Shown piece after piece: positions 26,793 through 35,344 of a stretch of DNA of 64,000 nucleotides (its first letter is position 1; each line of letters begins with the position of its first letter). The position numbers were made by a program, and so were the translations under genes. This DNA comes from Saprospiraceae bacterium (GTDB lineage: Bacteria > Bacteroidota > Bacteroidia > Chitinophagales > Saprospiraceae): assembly GCA_016714025.1 (NCBI GenBank), contig JADJOB010000002.1:1037501-1101500 (forward strand). The letters run 5' to 3'. Below the pieces are notes generated by a model. It made no database searches, was not told where the DNA came from, and saw only the letters and a program-made list of their open reading frames with translations.

Positions 26793-27923
26793 ATGAAATT
26801 GCACATGGTAGATTTAGGAACCCAGTATGCTAAGATCAAACCGGAAGTAGATGCTTCCATTCAGGAAGTTTTGGATTCAAGTATATTTATTGGTGGACCG
26901 GTAGTAAATGCTTTTAAAACTAATTTAGAAAATTATTTAGGAGTAAAACATGTGATTCCTTGTGCAAATGGAACGGATGCTTTGCAAATTGCATTGATGG
27001 CACTTGGTCTGCAACCCGGAGATGAAGTAATACTCCCGGCATTTACTTATGTGGCAACTGCAGAAGTTATTGCCTTGTTGCGATTGGTTCCCGTCATGGT
27101 CGATGTGAATTTAAATGATTTTAACATCCAGCTGGATGAAATCAAAAAAAATATAGGACCTAAAACCAAAGCCATTGTGCCAGTCCATTTGTTTGGTCAA
27201 TCCTCACAAATGGAAGAAATAATGGCCATCGCTAAAGAGCATAACTTGTATGTTGTTGAAGACAATGCTCAAGCTATTGGTTCTGATTATTATAACCAAA
27301 ACGGAACGAAACAGAAAGCAGGAACCATTGGACATATTGGTTGCACTTCTTTTTTTCCATCAAAAAATCTTGGATGTTATGGTGATGGAGGTGCAATGTT
27401 TACCAATGATGACGCATTGGCAGAGCAAATTCGGATGATAGCCAATCACGGTCAGGGATCTGTAAGGTATTATCATGATGTCGTCGGTGTGAATTCAAGA
27501 TTAGATGCCATTCAGGCAGCCATCCTTAATGTAAAATTAAAATATTTAAATTCCTATGCAAAAGCCCGGGTTGCTGTAGCAGATTATTATGATGCTGGTT
27601 TTAAAGAACTTCCGATGCTTATTACACCCTATCGAGCAAAGCATTCAAGCCATGTATTTCATCAATATACCATGCGAATCACCAATGGAAAGCGTGATGA
27701 ATTAAAAGCTTATTTGGATTCAATTCAAATCCCCAATGCAATTTATTATCCTGTACCGCTGTATGAACAAAAGGCATATAAAGCTTTTAAAGGAAATGTA
27801 AACCAATTGGCTATCACAGAAATATTATGCAAGGAAGTACTTTCGTTGCCTATGCATACTGAATTGAATAATGAAATGCTTGATTATATAATTAATCACG
27901 TCAAAAAATTTTTAACTTCTTAA
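26793..27923 (+). CDS. PLP-dependent sugar aminotransferase, WbpE-like
   Basis: A 376-residue DegT/DnrJ/EryC1/StrS family enzyme. I recognise close similarity to WbpE, which transaminates UDP-2-acetamido-2-deoxy-3-keto-glucuronate at C3: CANGTDALQIALMALGL, GDEVILPAFTYVATAE and the PLP-Lys segment TSFFPSKNLGCYGDGGAMFTND. Gene order with the acetyltransferase and Gfo/Idh genes supports this reading over a LegC or PseC role. Stop is 3 bases before the acetyltransferase start. Confidence 0.85.
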   Translation: MKLHMVDLGTQYAKIKPEVDASIQEVLDSSIFIGGPVVNAFKTNLENYLGVKHVIPCANGTDALQIALMALGLQPGDEVILPAFTYVATAEVIALLRLVPVMVDVNLNDFNIQLDEIKKNIGPKTKAIVPVHLFGQSSQMEEIMAIAKEHNLYVVEDNAQAIGSDYYNQNGTKQKAGTIGHIGCTSFFPSKNLGCYGDGGAMFTNDDALAEQIRMIANHGQGSVRYYHDVVGVNSRLDAIQAAILNVKLKYLNSYAKARVAVADYYDAGFKELPMLITPYRAKHSSHVFHQYTMRITNGKRDELKAYLDSIQIPNAIYYPVPLYEQKAYKAFKGNVNQLAITEILCKEVLSLPMHTELNNEMLDYIINHVKKFLTS

Positions 27924-27926
27924 ATT

Positions 27927-28502
27927 ATGGGAGGCTATTTTGCGCATCCAACTGCAGTAATTGATGCAGATTGCTCAATAGGTGATGGAACCAAGATCTG
28001 GCATTTTTCACATATTATGTCCAATTGTATCATTGGAAAAAATTGCAACCTGGGACAGAATGTAGTGATTTCACCCGGTGTCGAATTGGGTCCTAATGTA
28101 AAAGTGCAAAACAATGTTTCAATATATACCGGTGTGATTTGTGAAGAGGATGTTTTTTTAGGACCTTCGATGGTTTTCACTAATGTAATCAATCCAAGAT
28201 CCGCTGTAAACCGGAGGGATCAATATTTAAAAACACGGGTTAAGCGCGGAGCATCTATTGGTGCGAATGCTACCATCGTATGTGGAAATGACATTGGTGA
28301 ATATGCATTTATCGGAGCGGGCGCAGTAGTAACCAAAGAAGTACCCGATTATGCACTGGTGATTGGAAATCCTGCGAGACAAACAGGTTGGATGAGTTCA
28401 TATGGTCACAAATTACAGTTTGATCGTGATGGAATTGCTGTTTGTCCGGAATCAGGAGAGCGCTATAAATTGGAAGACCGAAAAGTTATAAAATTATCAT
28501 GA
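27927..28502 (+). CDS. sugar N-acetyltransferase, WbpD-like
   Basis: A 191-residue left-handed beta-helix acyltransferase. Hexapeptide repeats run from about residue 10 to 150 (GDGTKIWHFSHIM, IGKNCNLGQNVVISPG, IGANATIVCGNDIG). It resembles WbpD/WlbB, which acetylates the 3-amino group of UDP-GlcNAc3NA with acetyl-CoA. FIGAGAVVTKEVPDYALVIGNPARQ is the usual C-terminal turn. The stop overlaps the next ATG (ATGA), so the two are translationally coupled. Confidence 0.87.
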   Translation: MGGYFAHPTAVIDADCSIGDGTKIWHFSHIMSNCIIGKNCNLGQNVVISPGVELGPNVKVQNNVSIYTGVICEEDVFLGPSMVFTNVINPRSAVNRRDQYLKTRVKRGASIGANATIVCGNDIGEYAFIGAGAVVTKEVPDYALVIGNPARQTGWMSSYGHKLQFDRDGIAVCPESGERYKLEDRKVIKLS

Positions 28503-29434
28503 AACGATTTGCATTGATCGGTGCCGGTGGTTACGTTGCACCCAGGCATATGAAGGCCATTAAGGAAACTGGACACACAATGATTGCTGCTATGGATAAA
28601 AATGATTCCGTTGGAATCATGGACTCTTATTTTCCTGAAGCTGATTTTTTTACTGAATTTGAACGATTTGACCGGCATCTCTATAAGTTAAAACGCAAAG
28701 GAGAAGGGATGGACTATTTGTCTGTATGTTCTCCAAATTATTTGCACGATGCACACATTCGTTTTGGATTGCGTATGGGAGCAGATGTAATTTGTGAGAA
28801 ACCCTTGGTGTTAAATCCATGGAATATAGATGCTTTAAAAGAGATGGAATCAGAAACAGGTCAGAAAGTCAATACGATCTTGCAATTAAGAGTGCATCCC
28901 AAGGTAATTGAATTGAGAACGAAACTATTAAGCGAAGTTTATAGTAAGAAGCATCAGGTAGATCTAATTTATATTACATCCCGTGGAAAGTGGTATCATT
29001 CGTCCTGGAAAGGGGATATCAGTAAATCAGGTGGAATCGCGACTAACATTGGAGTTCATTTTTATGATTTACTTTCCTGGCTATTTGGTGAAGTTAAACA
29101 AAATATAGTCCATTTAATAACTGAAGATCGGGTGGCCGGAATGATAGAATACGAACGTGCAAATGTTCGTTATTTTTTAAGTATCAATGAAAATGCATTG
29201 CCAGATACAATTCGGGCCAGCGGAAAGAAAACCTATCGTTGCTTAGAAATTAATGGTTCGGAATTTGAATTTAGTGAAGGATTTACTGATTTGCATACAT
29301 TATCTTATCAGGAAATTTTAAATGGTAACGGATTTGGTTTAGAGGAATCCAGAGCTTCTATTCAAACGGTTTATGAGATTCGAAACAAGCAAGCCATTGG
29401 ATTGGTTGGTGATTATCATCCATTAGCTAAATAA
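28499..29434 (+). CDS. Gfo/Idh/MocA oxidoreductase, WbpB-like
   Basis: A 311-residue NAD-dependent dehydrogenase with a Rossmann start (FALIGAGGYVAPRHM), the SVCSPNYLHDAHI strand and the catalytic EKPLVLNPWN segment with Lys near residue 101. Length and motifs match WbpB/WlbA, which oxidises UDP-GlcNAc-uronate at C3 before transamination. Start ATG overlaps the acetyltransferase stop. Together with the preceding genes, the B, E and D steps are present contiguously, in the order E-D-B. Confidence 0.87.
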   Translation: MKRFALIGAGGYVAPRHMKAIKETGHTMIAAMDKNDSVGIMDSYFPEADFFTEFERFDRHLYKLKRKGEGMDYLSVCSPNYLHDAHIRFGLRMGADVICEKPLVLNPWNIDALKEMESETGQKVNTILQLRVHPKVIELRTKLLSEVYSKKHQVDLIYITSRGKWYHSSWKGDISKSGGIATNIGVHFYDLLSWLFGEVKQNIVHLITEDRVAGMIEYERANVRYFLSINENALPDTIRASGKKTYRCLEINGSEFEFSEGFTDLHTLSYQEILNGNGFGLEESRASIQTVYEIRNKQAIGLVGDYHPLAK

Positions 29435-29440
29435 ATTAAA

Positions 29441-30442
29441 ATGAAAACCCAACTCATTGCTGAAATTGCTCAAGCGCACGATGGTAGTTTGGGAATTTTA
29501 CATTCATTTATTGATGCCCTGGCAGAAACGGGTGTTCAAACAATAAAATTTCAGATCCATAATGCTGAAGCAGAGAGCAGTGAATTTGAAAAATTTAGAA
29601 TTCCTTTTTCTTATGTTGATAAGACCCGTAAAGATTATTGGAAGCGGATGGAATTTAGTTTCGAGCAATGGCAGGATATTAAAAGACATGTGGAAGAAAA
29701 TGACATGGAATTTTTAGCAACGCCCTTTTCAATTGCTGCAGTCGAAATGCTTGAAAGGCTCCAAGTAAACCGGTATAAAGTTGGTTCGGGGGATGTTAGT
29801 AATTTATTATTGCTTGATCGGATTGCACAAACCGGAAAACCCATACTTCTTTCGAGTGGTATGAGTGATTGGAAGGAATTGGAGCATTCCGTAAATTTTT
29901 TAAAAGCATTTCAATCTGAGCTTAGTGTAATGCAATGCACGAGTTTGTATCCTTGTCCACCGGAAAAAACTGGTTTGCATTTGATACCGGAAATGAAACA
30001 ACGTTTTGGGGTGCCGGTTGGTTATTCTGATCATTCCGGAACCATTTATGCTGGAACTTGCGCAGTCGCATTAGGAGCTGAATTATTGGAATTTCACGTT
30101 TGTTTTGACAAACGCATGTTTGGTCCCGATGCAATTGCCTCATTAACTATTGAAGAAGTTGGACAATTGGTGGAGTCTGTAGAATTTGTTGAAAACGCTT
30201 GCATACAAACAGGATTAAAAGATGCTTCCGATCAATTCAATGAAATGCGAACTTTGTTTGGTAAGTCGCTTGCAACCAGAAAGCAATTGGATGCCGGCCA
30301 TGTAATACTAAAATCAGATTTAGAAAGCAAAAAACCTGCAGGATATGGAATTCCAACTTCTGAATTCCAAAAATTAATTGGTAAAAAATTAATTCATGGC
30401 TTGCATGCTAATCAATTTATAAACTGGTCCGATGTCGAATAA
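29441..30442 (+). CDS. NeuB-like sialic/nonulosonic acid synthase, atypical
   Basis: A 333-residue protein of the N-acetylneuraminate synthase family (condenses PEP with a N-acyl hexosamine). A TIM barrel (AEIAQAHDGSLG...TIKFQ; ATPFSIAAVEML; KVGSGDVSNLLLLDRIAQTGKPILLSSGMS; QCTSLYPCPP; GYSDHSGT) is followed by a SAF/AFP-like domain (about 275-330). The two metal-binding His are kept (GYSDHS and EFHVCFD), but the usual EKHFT and GPDH motifs read EFHVC and GPDA. The product may thus differ from Neu5Ac. Overlaps neuC-like gene by 11 bases. Confidence 0.83.
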   Translation: MKTQLIAEIAQAHDGSLGILHSFIDALAETGVQTIKFQIHNAEAESSEFEKFRIPFSYVDKTRKDYWKRMEFSFEQWQDIKRHVEENDMEFLATPFSIAAVEMLERLQVNRYKVGSGDVSNLLLLDRIAQTGKPILLSSGMSDWKELEHSVNFLKAFQSELSVMQCTSLYPCPPEKTGLHLIPEMKQRFGVPVGYSDHSGTIYAGTCAVALGAELLEFHVCFDKRMFGPDAIASLTIEEVGQLVESVEFVENACIQTGLKDASDQFNEMRTLFGKSLATRKQLDAGHVILKSDLESKKPAGYGIPTSEFQKLIGKKLIHGLHANQFINWSDVE

Positions 30443-31598
30443 AGAAATACGCAAAATTTGCGTGGTTATAACAGCAAGACCTAGTTACAGCAGGATTAAA
30501 TCGGCTTTGACTGCCATTCAAAATCATAAGGATCTTGAATTGCAATTGGTGGTGGCAGCATCTGCCCTACTGGACCGATATGGTAAAGCATTTGAATACA
30601 TCGAACAAGATGGATTTCGCATTGCTGCTAAAGTTTTTAATGTACTGGAAGGCGAAAATCTTACAGCACAAGCTAAAACAACGGGCTTGGGAATTCTTGA
30701 ACTTGCAACAGTGTTTGAAAATCTTAAACCCGATGCGGTTGTCACAATTGCTGATCGATTTGAAACTATGGCTACTGCAGTTGCTGCAAGTTATATGAAC
30801 ATTCCTTTAATTCATATACAAGGTGGAGAAGTAACAGGAAGCATTGATGAAAAAGTTAGACACGCAATTACAAAACTTGCAGACCTTCATTTAGTAGCAT
30901 CTGAAGATGCCTACCAGCGTGTGATTAAATTGGGAGAATCAGTAGAATCCGTAGTCGTAACAGGCTGTCCTTCTTTGGATATTGCATTAGATGTTATACA
31001 ACAAGAAACATGCATTTTTGATCCATTATCAAAATATGGTGGAGTCGGGACCGATCGGTTTAATCCGGATGATTTTGTAGTTGTATTGCAACATCCAGTC
31101 ACAACAGAATATCATGAAGCGCGTTCACAAATTGAAATCAGCTTACAAGCCATTAAAGCTTTAGACAAATCCTGTCTGTGGTTTTGGCCAAATGTTGATG
31201 CAGGTTCAGATGGAACATCTAAAGGAATTCGGGCGTTTCGAGAAAAGTATCCCGATTCTAAGATCCATTTCTTTAAAAATATGGAACCCGCGGATTTTTT
31301 AAGGCTTTTATTATCGTGTAAATGCCTGATTGGAAATTCAAGTGTGGGCATCCGTGAAAGTTCGTTTTTAGGAATTCCAGTAGTAGATATCGGAAGCAGA
31401 CAAGCAGGACGGTCACGTGGGGCCAATGTCTTACATGTTGAATACAACCAGGAAGAAATAGTAAAGGCAATCCAATTCCAGATAAATCATGGCAAGTATA
31501 AACCGGAATTTATTTATGGAGATGGGAAAGCTGGTGTTCGAATTGCAGAAGCTTTAGCGAGCTTGCCGCTTACATTTGATAAAAAAATCAGCTATTGA
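30432..31598 (+). CDS. UDP-GlcNAc 2-epimerase (hydrolysing), NeuC-like
   Basis: A 388-residue GT-B fold epimerase of the hydrolysing type, which converts UDP-GlcNAc (or a derivative) to free ManNAc-type sugar and UDP. Segments ITARPSYSRIKSAL, VTIADRFETMATAVAASYMNIPLIHIQGGEVTGSIDEKVRHAITKLADLHLVASE and GNSSVGIRES are family hallmarks. The product would feed the NeuB-like enzyme upstream. It overlaps neuB and its TGA overlaps the next TTG start (TTGA). LegG-type members act on UDP-diNAcBac; the absence of PglF/E/D partners argues for a GlcNAc-like substrate. Confidence 0.86.
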   Translation: MSNKEIRKICVVITARPSYSRIKSALTAIQNHKDLELQLVVAASALLDRYGKAFEYIEQDGFRIAAKVFNVLEGENLTAQAKTTGLGILELATVFENLKPDAVVTIADRFETMATAVAASYMNIPLIHIQGGEVTGSIDEKVRHAITKLADLHLVASEDAYQRVIKLGESVESVVVTGCPSLDIALDVIQQETCIFDPLSKYGGVGTDRFNPDDFVVVLQHPVTTEYHEARSQIEISLQAIKALDKSCLWFWPNVDAGSDGTSKGIRAFREKYPDSKIHFFKNMEPADFLRLLLSCKCLIGNSSVGIRESSFLGIPVVDIGSRQAGRSRGANVLHVEYNQEEIVKAIQFQINHGKYKPEFIYGDGKAGVRIAEALASLPLTFDKKISY

Positions 31599-32548
31599 AT
31601 TTAAAATTAAAACCGGTAGTGTGGGTAGCTGAACCAAACGAACTAGCTATCAAAAGCAAACAATTGTTGGAATTGAAATTTGACGTGGTTTATCAAAAAA
31701 TAACTGCTTCAGATTTAAAACAGGTGTTTGCGCAATGCGATGTATTATTTTTTAAACTTGCTTTTAGAATTCATGAAAGCAATTTAGATCCTCATCAACG
31801 ATGTAAAATTATTGCGACTCCTGTCACTGGATTGGATCATATTGACCTGACAGCATGTAATAGAAATAATATTCGGGTCATTAGTTTAAAAGGAGCAACT
31901 GATTTTTTAAAAGGAATTCGTGCAACTGCAGAGCATACAATGGCTTTGATGTTGTGTTTAATACGGAATATTGTTCCGGCAGCAAACCATGTAAGTTCAA
32001 ATCAATTTAACAGGAATGCATTCAAGGGAACTGAATTATACCAAAAGACTTTGGGCATCATTGGCTACGGTCGATTGGGAAAAATTGTGGCAGAGTATGC
32101 CATTGCTTTTGATATGAAAATTTGTTGTTTTGAAATCGATGAATCAAAACACATCCATCATAATAAGATTCAATTTTGTGAATTAGATACTTTGTTAGCC
32201 GAGTCAGATATTATTAGCATACACATTGATTTGAATGAAGGAAATGAAGGATTTATTAATAAAGCGTTCTTTTCTAAGATAAAAAAAGGAGCTTTTCTGA
32301 TCAACACGTCTAGAGGAAATCTTGTCATTGAAGAGGATCTCGTTGATGCTTTGACATCAGGTCATCTTGCAGGTGCTGCATTGGATGTGGTGAGAAATGA
32401 ACCTGAAATTCAATTCAATGATCCCTTGTATCATTATCAGAAACAGCATGATAATTTGATTATCACACCGCATATAGGAGGATTAACAGTAGAATCCTCG
32501 GAAAAAACGGAGGCATATATTATTGATCAAATCATAGCAAGTTTTTGA
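31595..32548 (+). CDS. D-isomer-specific 2-hydroxyacid dehydrogenase family protein
   Basis: A 317-residue NAD(H)-dependent enzyme of the D-2-hydroxyacid family (PGDH/phosphoglycerate-type fold). The Rossmann motif GIIGYGRLG and the catalytic triad Arg (NTSRGN), Glu (RNEPE) and His (TPHIGG) are all present, so it should be active. The start is a TTG overlapping the NeuC-like stop (TTGA); a GTG eight codons on is the alternative. Position between NeuC and NeuA homologues suggests it acts on the same sugar acid, but its substrate is not known. Confidence 0.8.
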   Translation: MNLKLKPVVWVAEPNELAIKSKQLLELKFDVVYQKITASDLKQVFAQCDVLFFKLAFRIHESNLDPHQRCKIIATPVTGLDHIDLTACNRNNIRVISLKGATDFLKGIRATAEHTMALMLCLIRNIVPAANHVSSNQFNRNAFKGTELYQKTLGIIGYGRLGKIVAEYAIAFDMKICCFEIDESKHIHHNKIQFCELDTLLAESDIISIHIDLNEGNEGFINKAFFSKIKKGAFLINTSRGNLVIEEDLVDALTSGHLAGAALDVVRNEPEIQFNDPLYHYQKQHDNLIITPHIGGLTVESSEKTEAYIIDQIIASF

Positions 32549-32549
32549 T

Positions 32550-33245
32550 ATGAGTAAAGTATTAGGCATCGTTCCCGCCCGTTCTGGATCAAAAAGAGTC
32601 CCTGGAAAAAATATGCGCTTGCTTAATGGAAAACCCTTGTTAAGTTATGCATTGGATGCTGCTTTAAATTCCAAAAAATTGACAGCAATTGCTGTAAGTT
32701 CTGATGATGAAACCATCTTGAATTCTGCAGGACAGTATCATTCAAAAATACTTTGCATTCAAAGACCCGAATCTCTATCCACGGATCAATCCACCGCACT
32801 GGAATACACGCAGCATGCACTGGATTTTCTGGAAAAACATAATTCCTTACATTTTGATCTTATTGTCATCATTCAGGTTACCAGTCCTTTTACAATAAGT
32901 GACGACATTGATTCAGTTATTGAATGCCTTGAAGCTAGCAAAGCCGATTGTGCAGCAAGCGTCAGAAGGGTCCCGCATGACCTTCATCCTATTAAATTTA
33001 AACGAATCGAACACGGATTATTAGTTCCTTTGGTGGAAGCAGAAAATGGTCGTATGGCAGCCCATCAATTAGAGCCCGTGTATGTTCGGAATGGGGCTGT
33101 TTATGCATCAAGGATTGAGTTGATTCAAAAAAACCAATTATTAAATGAAAACTGTGCCGCTTTTATAATGCCTGACGAACGTTCGTTAGATATTAATACA
33201 GAAATGGATTTGCGATTTGCCCAATTTTTAATGCAGTCATTATGA
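32550..33245 (+). CDS. neuA: CMP-sialic acid synthetase (acylneuraminate cytidylyltransferase)
   Basis: A 231-residue nucleotidyltransferase that activates a nonulosonic acid as CMP-sugar. The family signature IVPARSGSKRVPGKNMRLLNGKPLLSYALDAA is intact at the N-terminus, followed by SSDDETIL and the QRPESLSTDQS loop (typical RPxxLSxD). Length is standard. The stop overlaps the ATG of the next gene (ATGA). With the NeuB- and NeuC-like genes it completes the activation path; the exact acid is not defined by sequence. Confidence 0.88.
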   Translation: MSKVLGIVPARSGSKRVPGKNMRLLNGKPLLSYALDAALNSKKLTAIAVSSDDETILNSAGQYHSKILCIQRPESLSTDQSTALEYTQHALDFLEKHNSLHFDLIVIIQVTSPFTISDDIDSVIECLEASKADCAASVRRVPHDLHPIKFKRIEHGLLVPLVEAENGRMAAHQLEPVYVRNGAVYASRIELIQKNQLLNENCAAFIMPDERSLDINTEMDLRFAQFLMQSL

Positions 33246-35344
33246 AGTTATTAATGCAAAGTCTTAAATCCGGTGAAACATTTTTTGAAGAAATTCCAAA
33301 ACCGGTAGCAGGTAAAAATTTTGTACTTGTAGAGTCTGTGTGTTCTTTAGTTTCTCCCGGCACGGAGCGAATGCTGGTACAATTTGGAAAGTCAAATTGG
33401 ATCCAAAAAATAGCACAACAACCTGAAAAATTTAAACAGTTGGTTCAAAAAATTCAAACCGACGGTTTTCTTAATACGTATAAAGCAGTTGAAGCTAAAT
33501 TGGACCAGGCAATTCCATTGGGATATTCAAATGTTGGAATTATTCGGGAAGTTGGTGCTGGTGTCCATGAATTTAAAATTGGAGATCGAGTTGTTTGCAA
33601 CGGATTTCACTCGGAATATAATGTCATTTCTAAAAATTTATGCGCCAAAATACCGGATTCTGTTTCAAATGAAGATGCTGCAATGACCTTGCTTGCTGCA
33701 ATTGCTTTGCAAGGAATCCGGTTGGCTGATGTTGAGTTGGGAGAACGGGTCGTAGTCATGGGTTTGGGTTTGATTGGCTTGTTGGCGTGTCAGATTCTAA
33801 AAGCCAATGGATGTGAGGTAATTGGTATGGATGTTTCTAATGATTCTATAGAACTAGCCCGACAATTCGGCATACGGGCATTGAATAGCAGCATCCACAA
33901 ACCAGGAGAATTATTTCAATCTGAATTTAAAGGAATAGGAGCAGATGCGGTGATCATAACAGCAAGTGCAAAACAAGATTTGATTAATGATGCTGCAGCA
34001 TTGTGCAGAATACGTGGTCGGATCATTTTAATCGGTCTTGTTGGAAATGAAATCAGCCGTGATTTGTTTTATAAAAAAGAACTTACTTTTCAAGTAGCAT
34101 GCAGTTATGGTCCCGGAAGATATGATCCAGAATTCGAGGATAAAGCAATCGATTACCCCATTGGCTTTGTAAGATGGACTGAGAAGCGCAATATGGAAGC
34201 AATCCTGCAATTGATGGAACAGGGTCAACTGCAATTAAGTCCACTAGTGAAACAACGCGTTTCCTTTGATCAAGTGATCCAATCGTATTATACGAATTTA
34301 GATCAATTGAAATATGCTAATTTAATTGATTACCAAACTGGGAGTCCTTTAAAAGATCGTCAGACAATTTTTTTGAATTCAGATCAAGATCGCAAAGGTC
34401 CATTCAGAATTGGGGTGATTGGTTCTGGGAATTTTTGTTCATCCATTATTTTGCCGGAACTTAAAAAATTTCCAGTTGAATTGATCACATTATGCAGCAG
34501 TCGCCCCAATGCAGGTCAACTTGCAAAAAAATTTGGATTCCAAAATATCAGTTCTGAACTGGATGCTGTGATTCTAAATCCAGACATTAATTTAGTGATC
34601 ATAGCAAACAGACACCACGCTCATGCCAGTTTGATTATTAAATGTCTGGAAGCCGGAAAACAAGTGTTTGTTGAAAAACCGCTGTGCATCGTAAGAGAAG
34701 ATCTTAATAAAATTCAGACTTCCTATAATGACAATAGCAGACTTGCTATAGGTTATAACAGACGATTTGCGCCAACAATTACCAAGGTTTGCAATTTAAT
34801 TAAAGGAGTCGAAAACCAATTGAGTATAAATTATGTAATTAATGCCGGATATATTGATCCAAAGCATTGGGTACAGGATCCTGAAATTGGAGGAGGAAGA
34901 ATACTTGGTGAAGTTTGTCATTTTATTGACCTCTGTAATTTCCTTACAAAATCTAATGTAATTGCTTTGAATACAATCTCCATGGGTAGAGAAACAAGTA
35001 GTCAGTTAGCAGATACCTTGAGCATCCAATTGAAATATGCAAATGGGAGCATAGCAACCATACAATATCTGAGCAATGGGTCGAAGCAACTAGAGAAAGA
35101 AACTATTCAAGTATTTTTTACAAATAAAGTAATTGAACTCCATAATTTTAAACGAATCAGAAATTTTGGAATTAGTTCTCCATTTAATTTATTTCAAACA
35201 CAAGATAAAGGCTATTACCATCAATTCAAGGAATTGTTCAATCCTGATTCTGATTATTTTAATAAAAAGTATTTTAAAGAAGTATGCCATGTTAGTACCT
35301 TGTGTTTTGATATCATTGATCAACTTCAAGGAAAGAATCAATAG
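33242..35344 (+). CDS. bi-domain oxidoreductase (zinc-ADH-like plus Gfo/Idh/MocA)
   Basis: A 700-residue fusion. The N-terminal 350 residues are a medium-chain alcohol-dehydrogenase-like unit (GYSNVGIIREVGAGVHEFKIGDRVVCNGFHSEY, Rossmann GLGLIGLLACQIL). The C-terminal part from about residue 380 is a Gfo/Idh/MocA unit (FRIGVIGSGNF, FVEKPLCIVREDL with catalytic Lys). Such fusions are known in exopolysaccharide clusters with heparinase II/III genes. Both halves keep their motifs. The metal ligands of the ADH half cannot be assigned with confidence. Substrate unknown, probably a nucleotide sugar or uronate. Confidence 0.85.
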   Translation: MKLLMQSLKSGETFFEEIPKPVAGKNFVLVESVCSLVSPGTERMLVQFGKSNWIQKIAQQPEKFKQLVQKIQTDGFLNTYKAVEAKLDQAIPLGYSNVGIIREVGAGVHEFKIGDRVVCNGFHSEYNVISKNLCAKIPDSVSNEDAAMTLLAAIALQGIRLADVELGERVVVMGLGLIGLLACQILKANGCEVIGMDVSNDSIELARQFGIRALNSSIHKPGELFQSEFKGIGADAVIITASAKQDLINDAAALCRIRGRIILIGLVGNEISRDLFYKKELTFQVACSYGPGRYDPEFEDKAIDYPIGFVRWTEKRNMEAILQLMEQGQLQLSPLVKQRVSFDQVIQSYYTNLDQLKYANLIDYQTGSPLKDRQTIFLNSDQDRKGPFRIGVIGSGNFCSSIILPELKKFPVELITLCSSRPNAGQLAKKFGFQNISSELDAVILNPDINLVIIANRHHAHASLIIKCLEAGKQVFVEKPLCIVREDLNKIQTSYNDNSRLAIGYNRRFAPTITKVCNLIKGVENQLSINYVINAGYIDPKHWVQDPEIGGGRILGEVCHFIDLCNFLTKSNVIALNTISMGRETSSQLADTLSIQLKYANGSIATIQYLSNGSKQLEKETIQVFFTNKVIELHNFKRIRNFGISSPFNLFQTQDKGYYHQFKELFNPDSDYFNKKYFKEVCHVSTLCFDIIDQLQGKNQ

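Noticed and set aside
26793..33245. Legionaminic or pseudaminic acid pathway
   Set aside because: A 4,6-dehydratase (PglF/PseB) and matching acetyltransferase partner are absent; the aminotransferase looks WbpE-like, not LegC/PseC-like.
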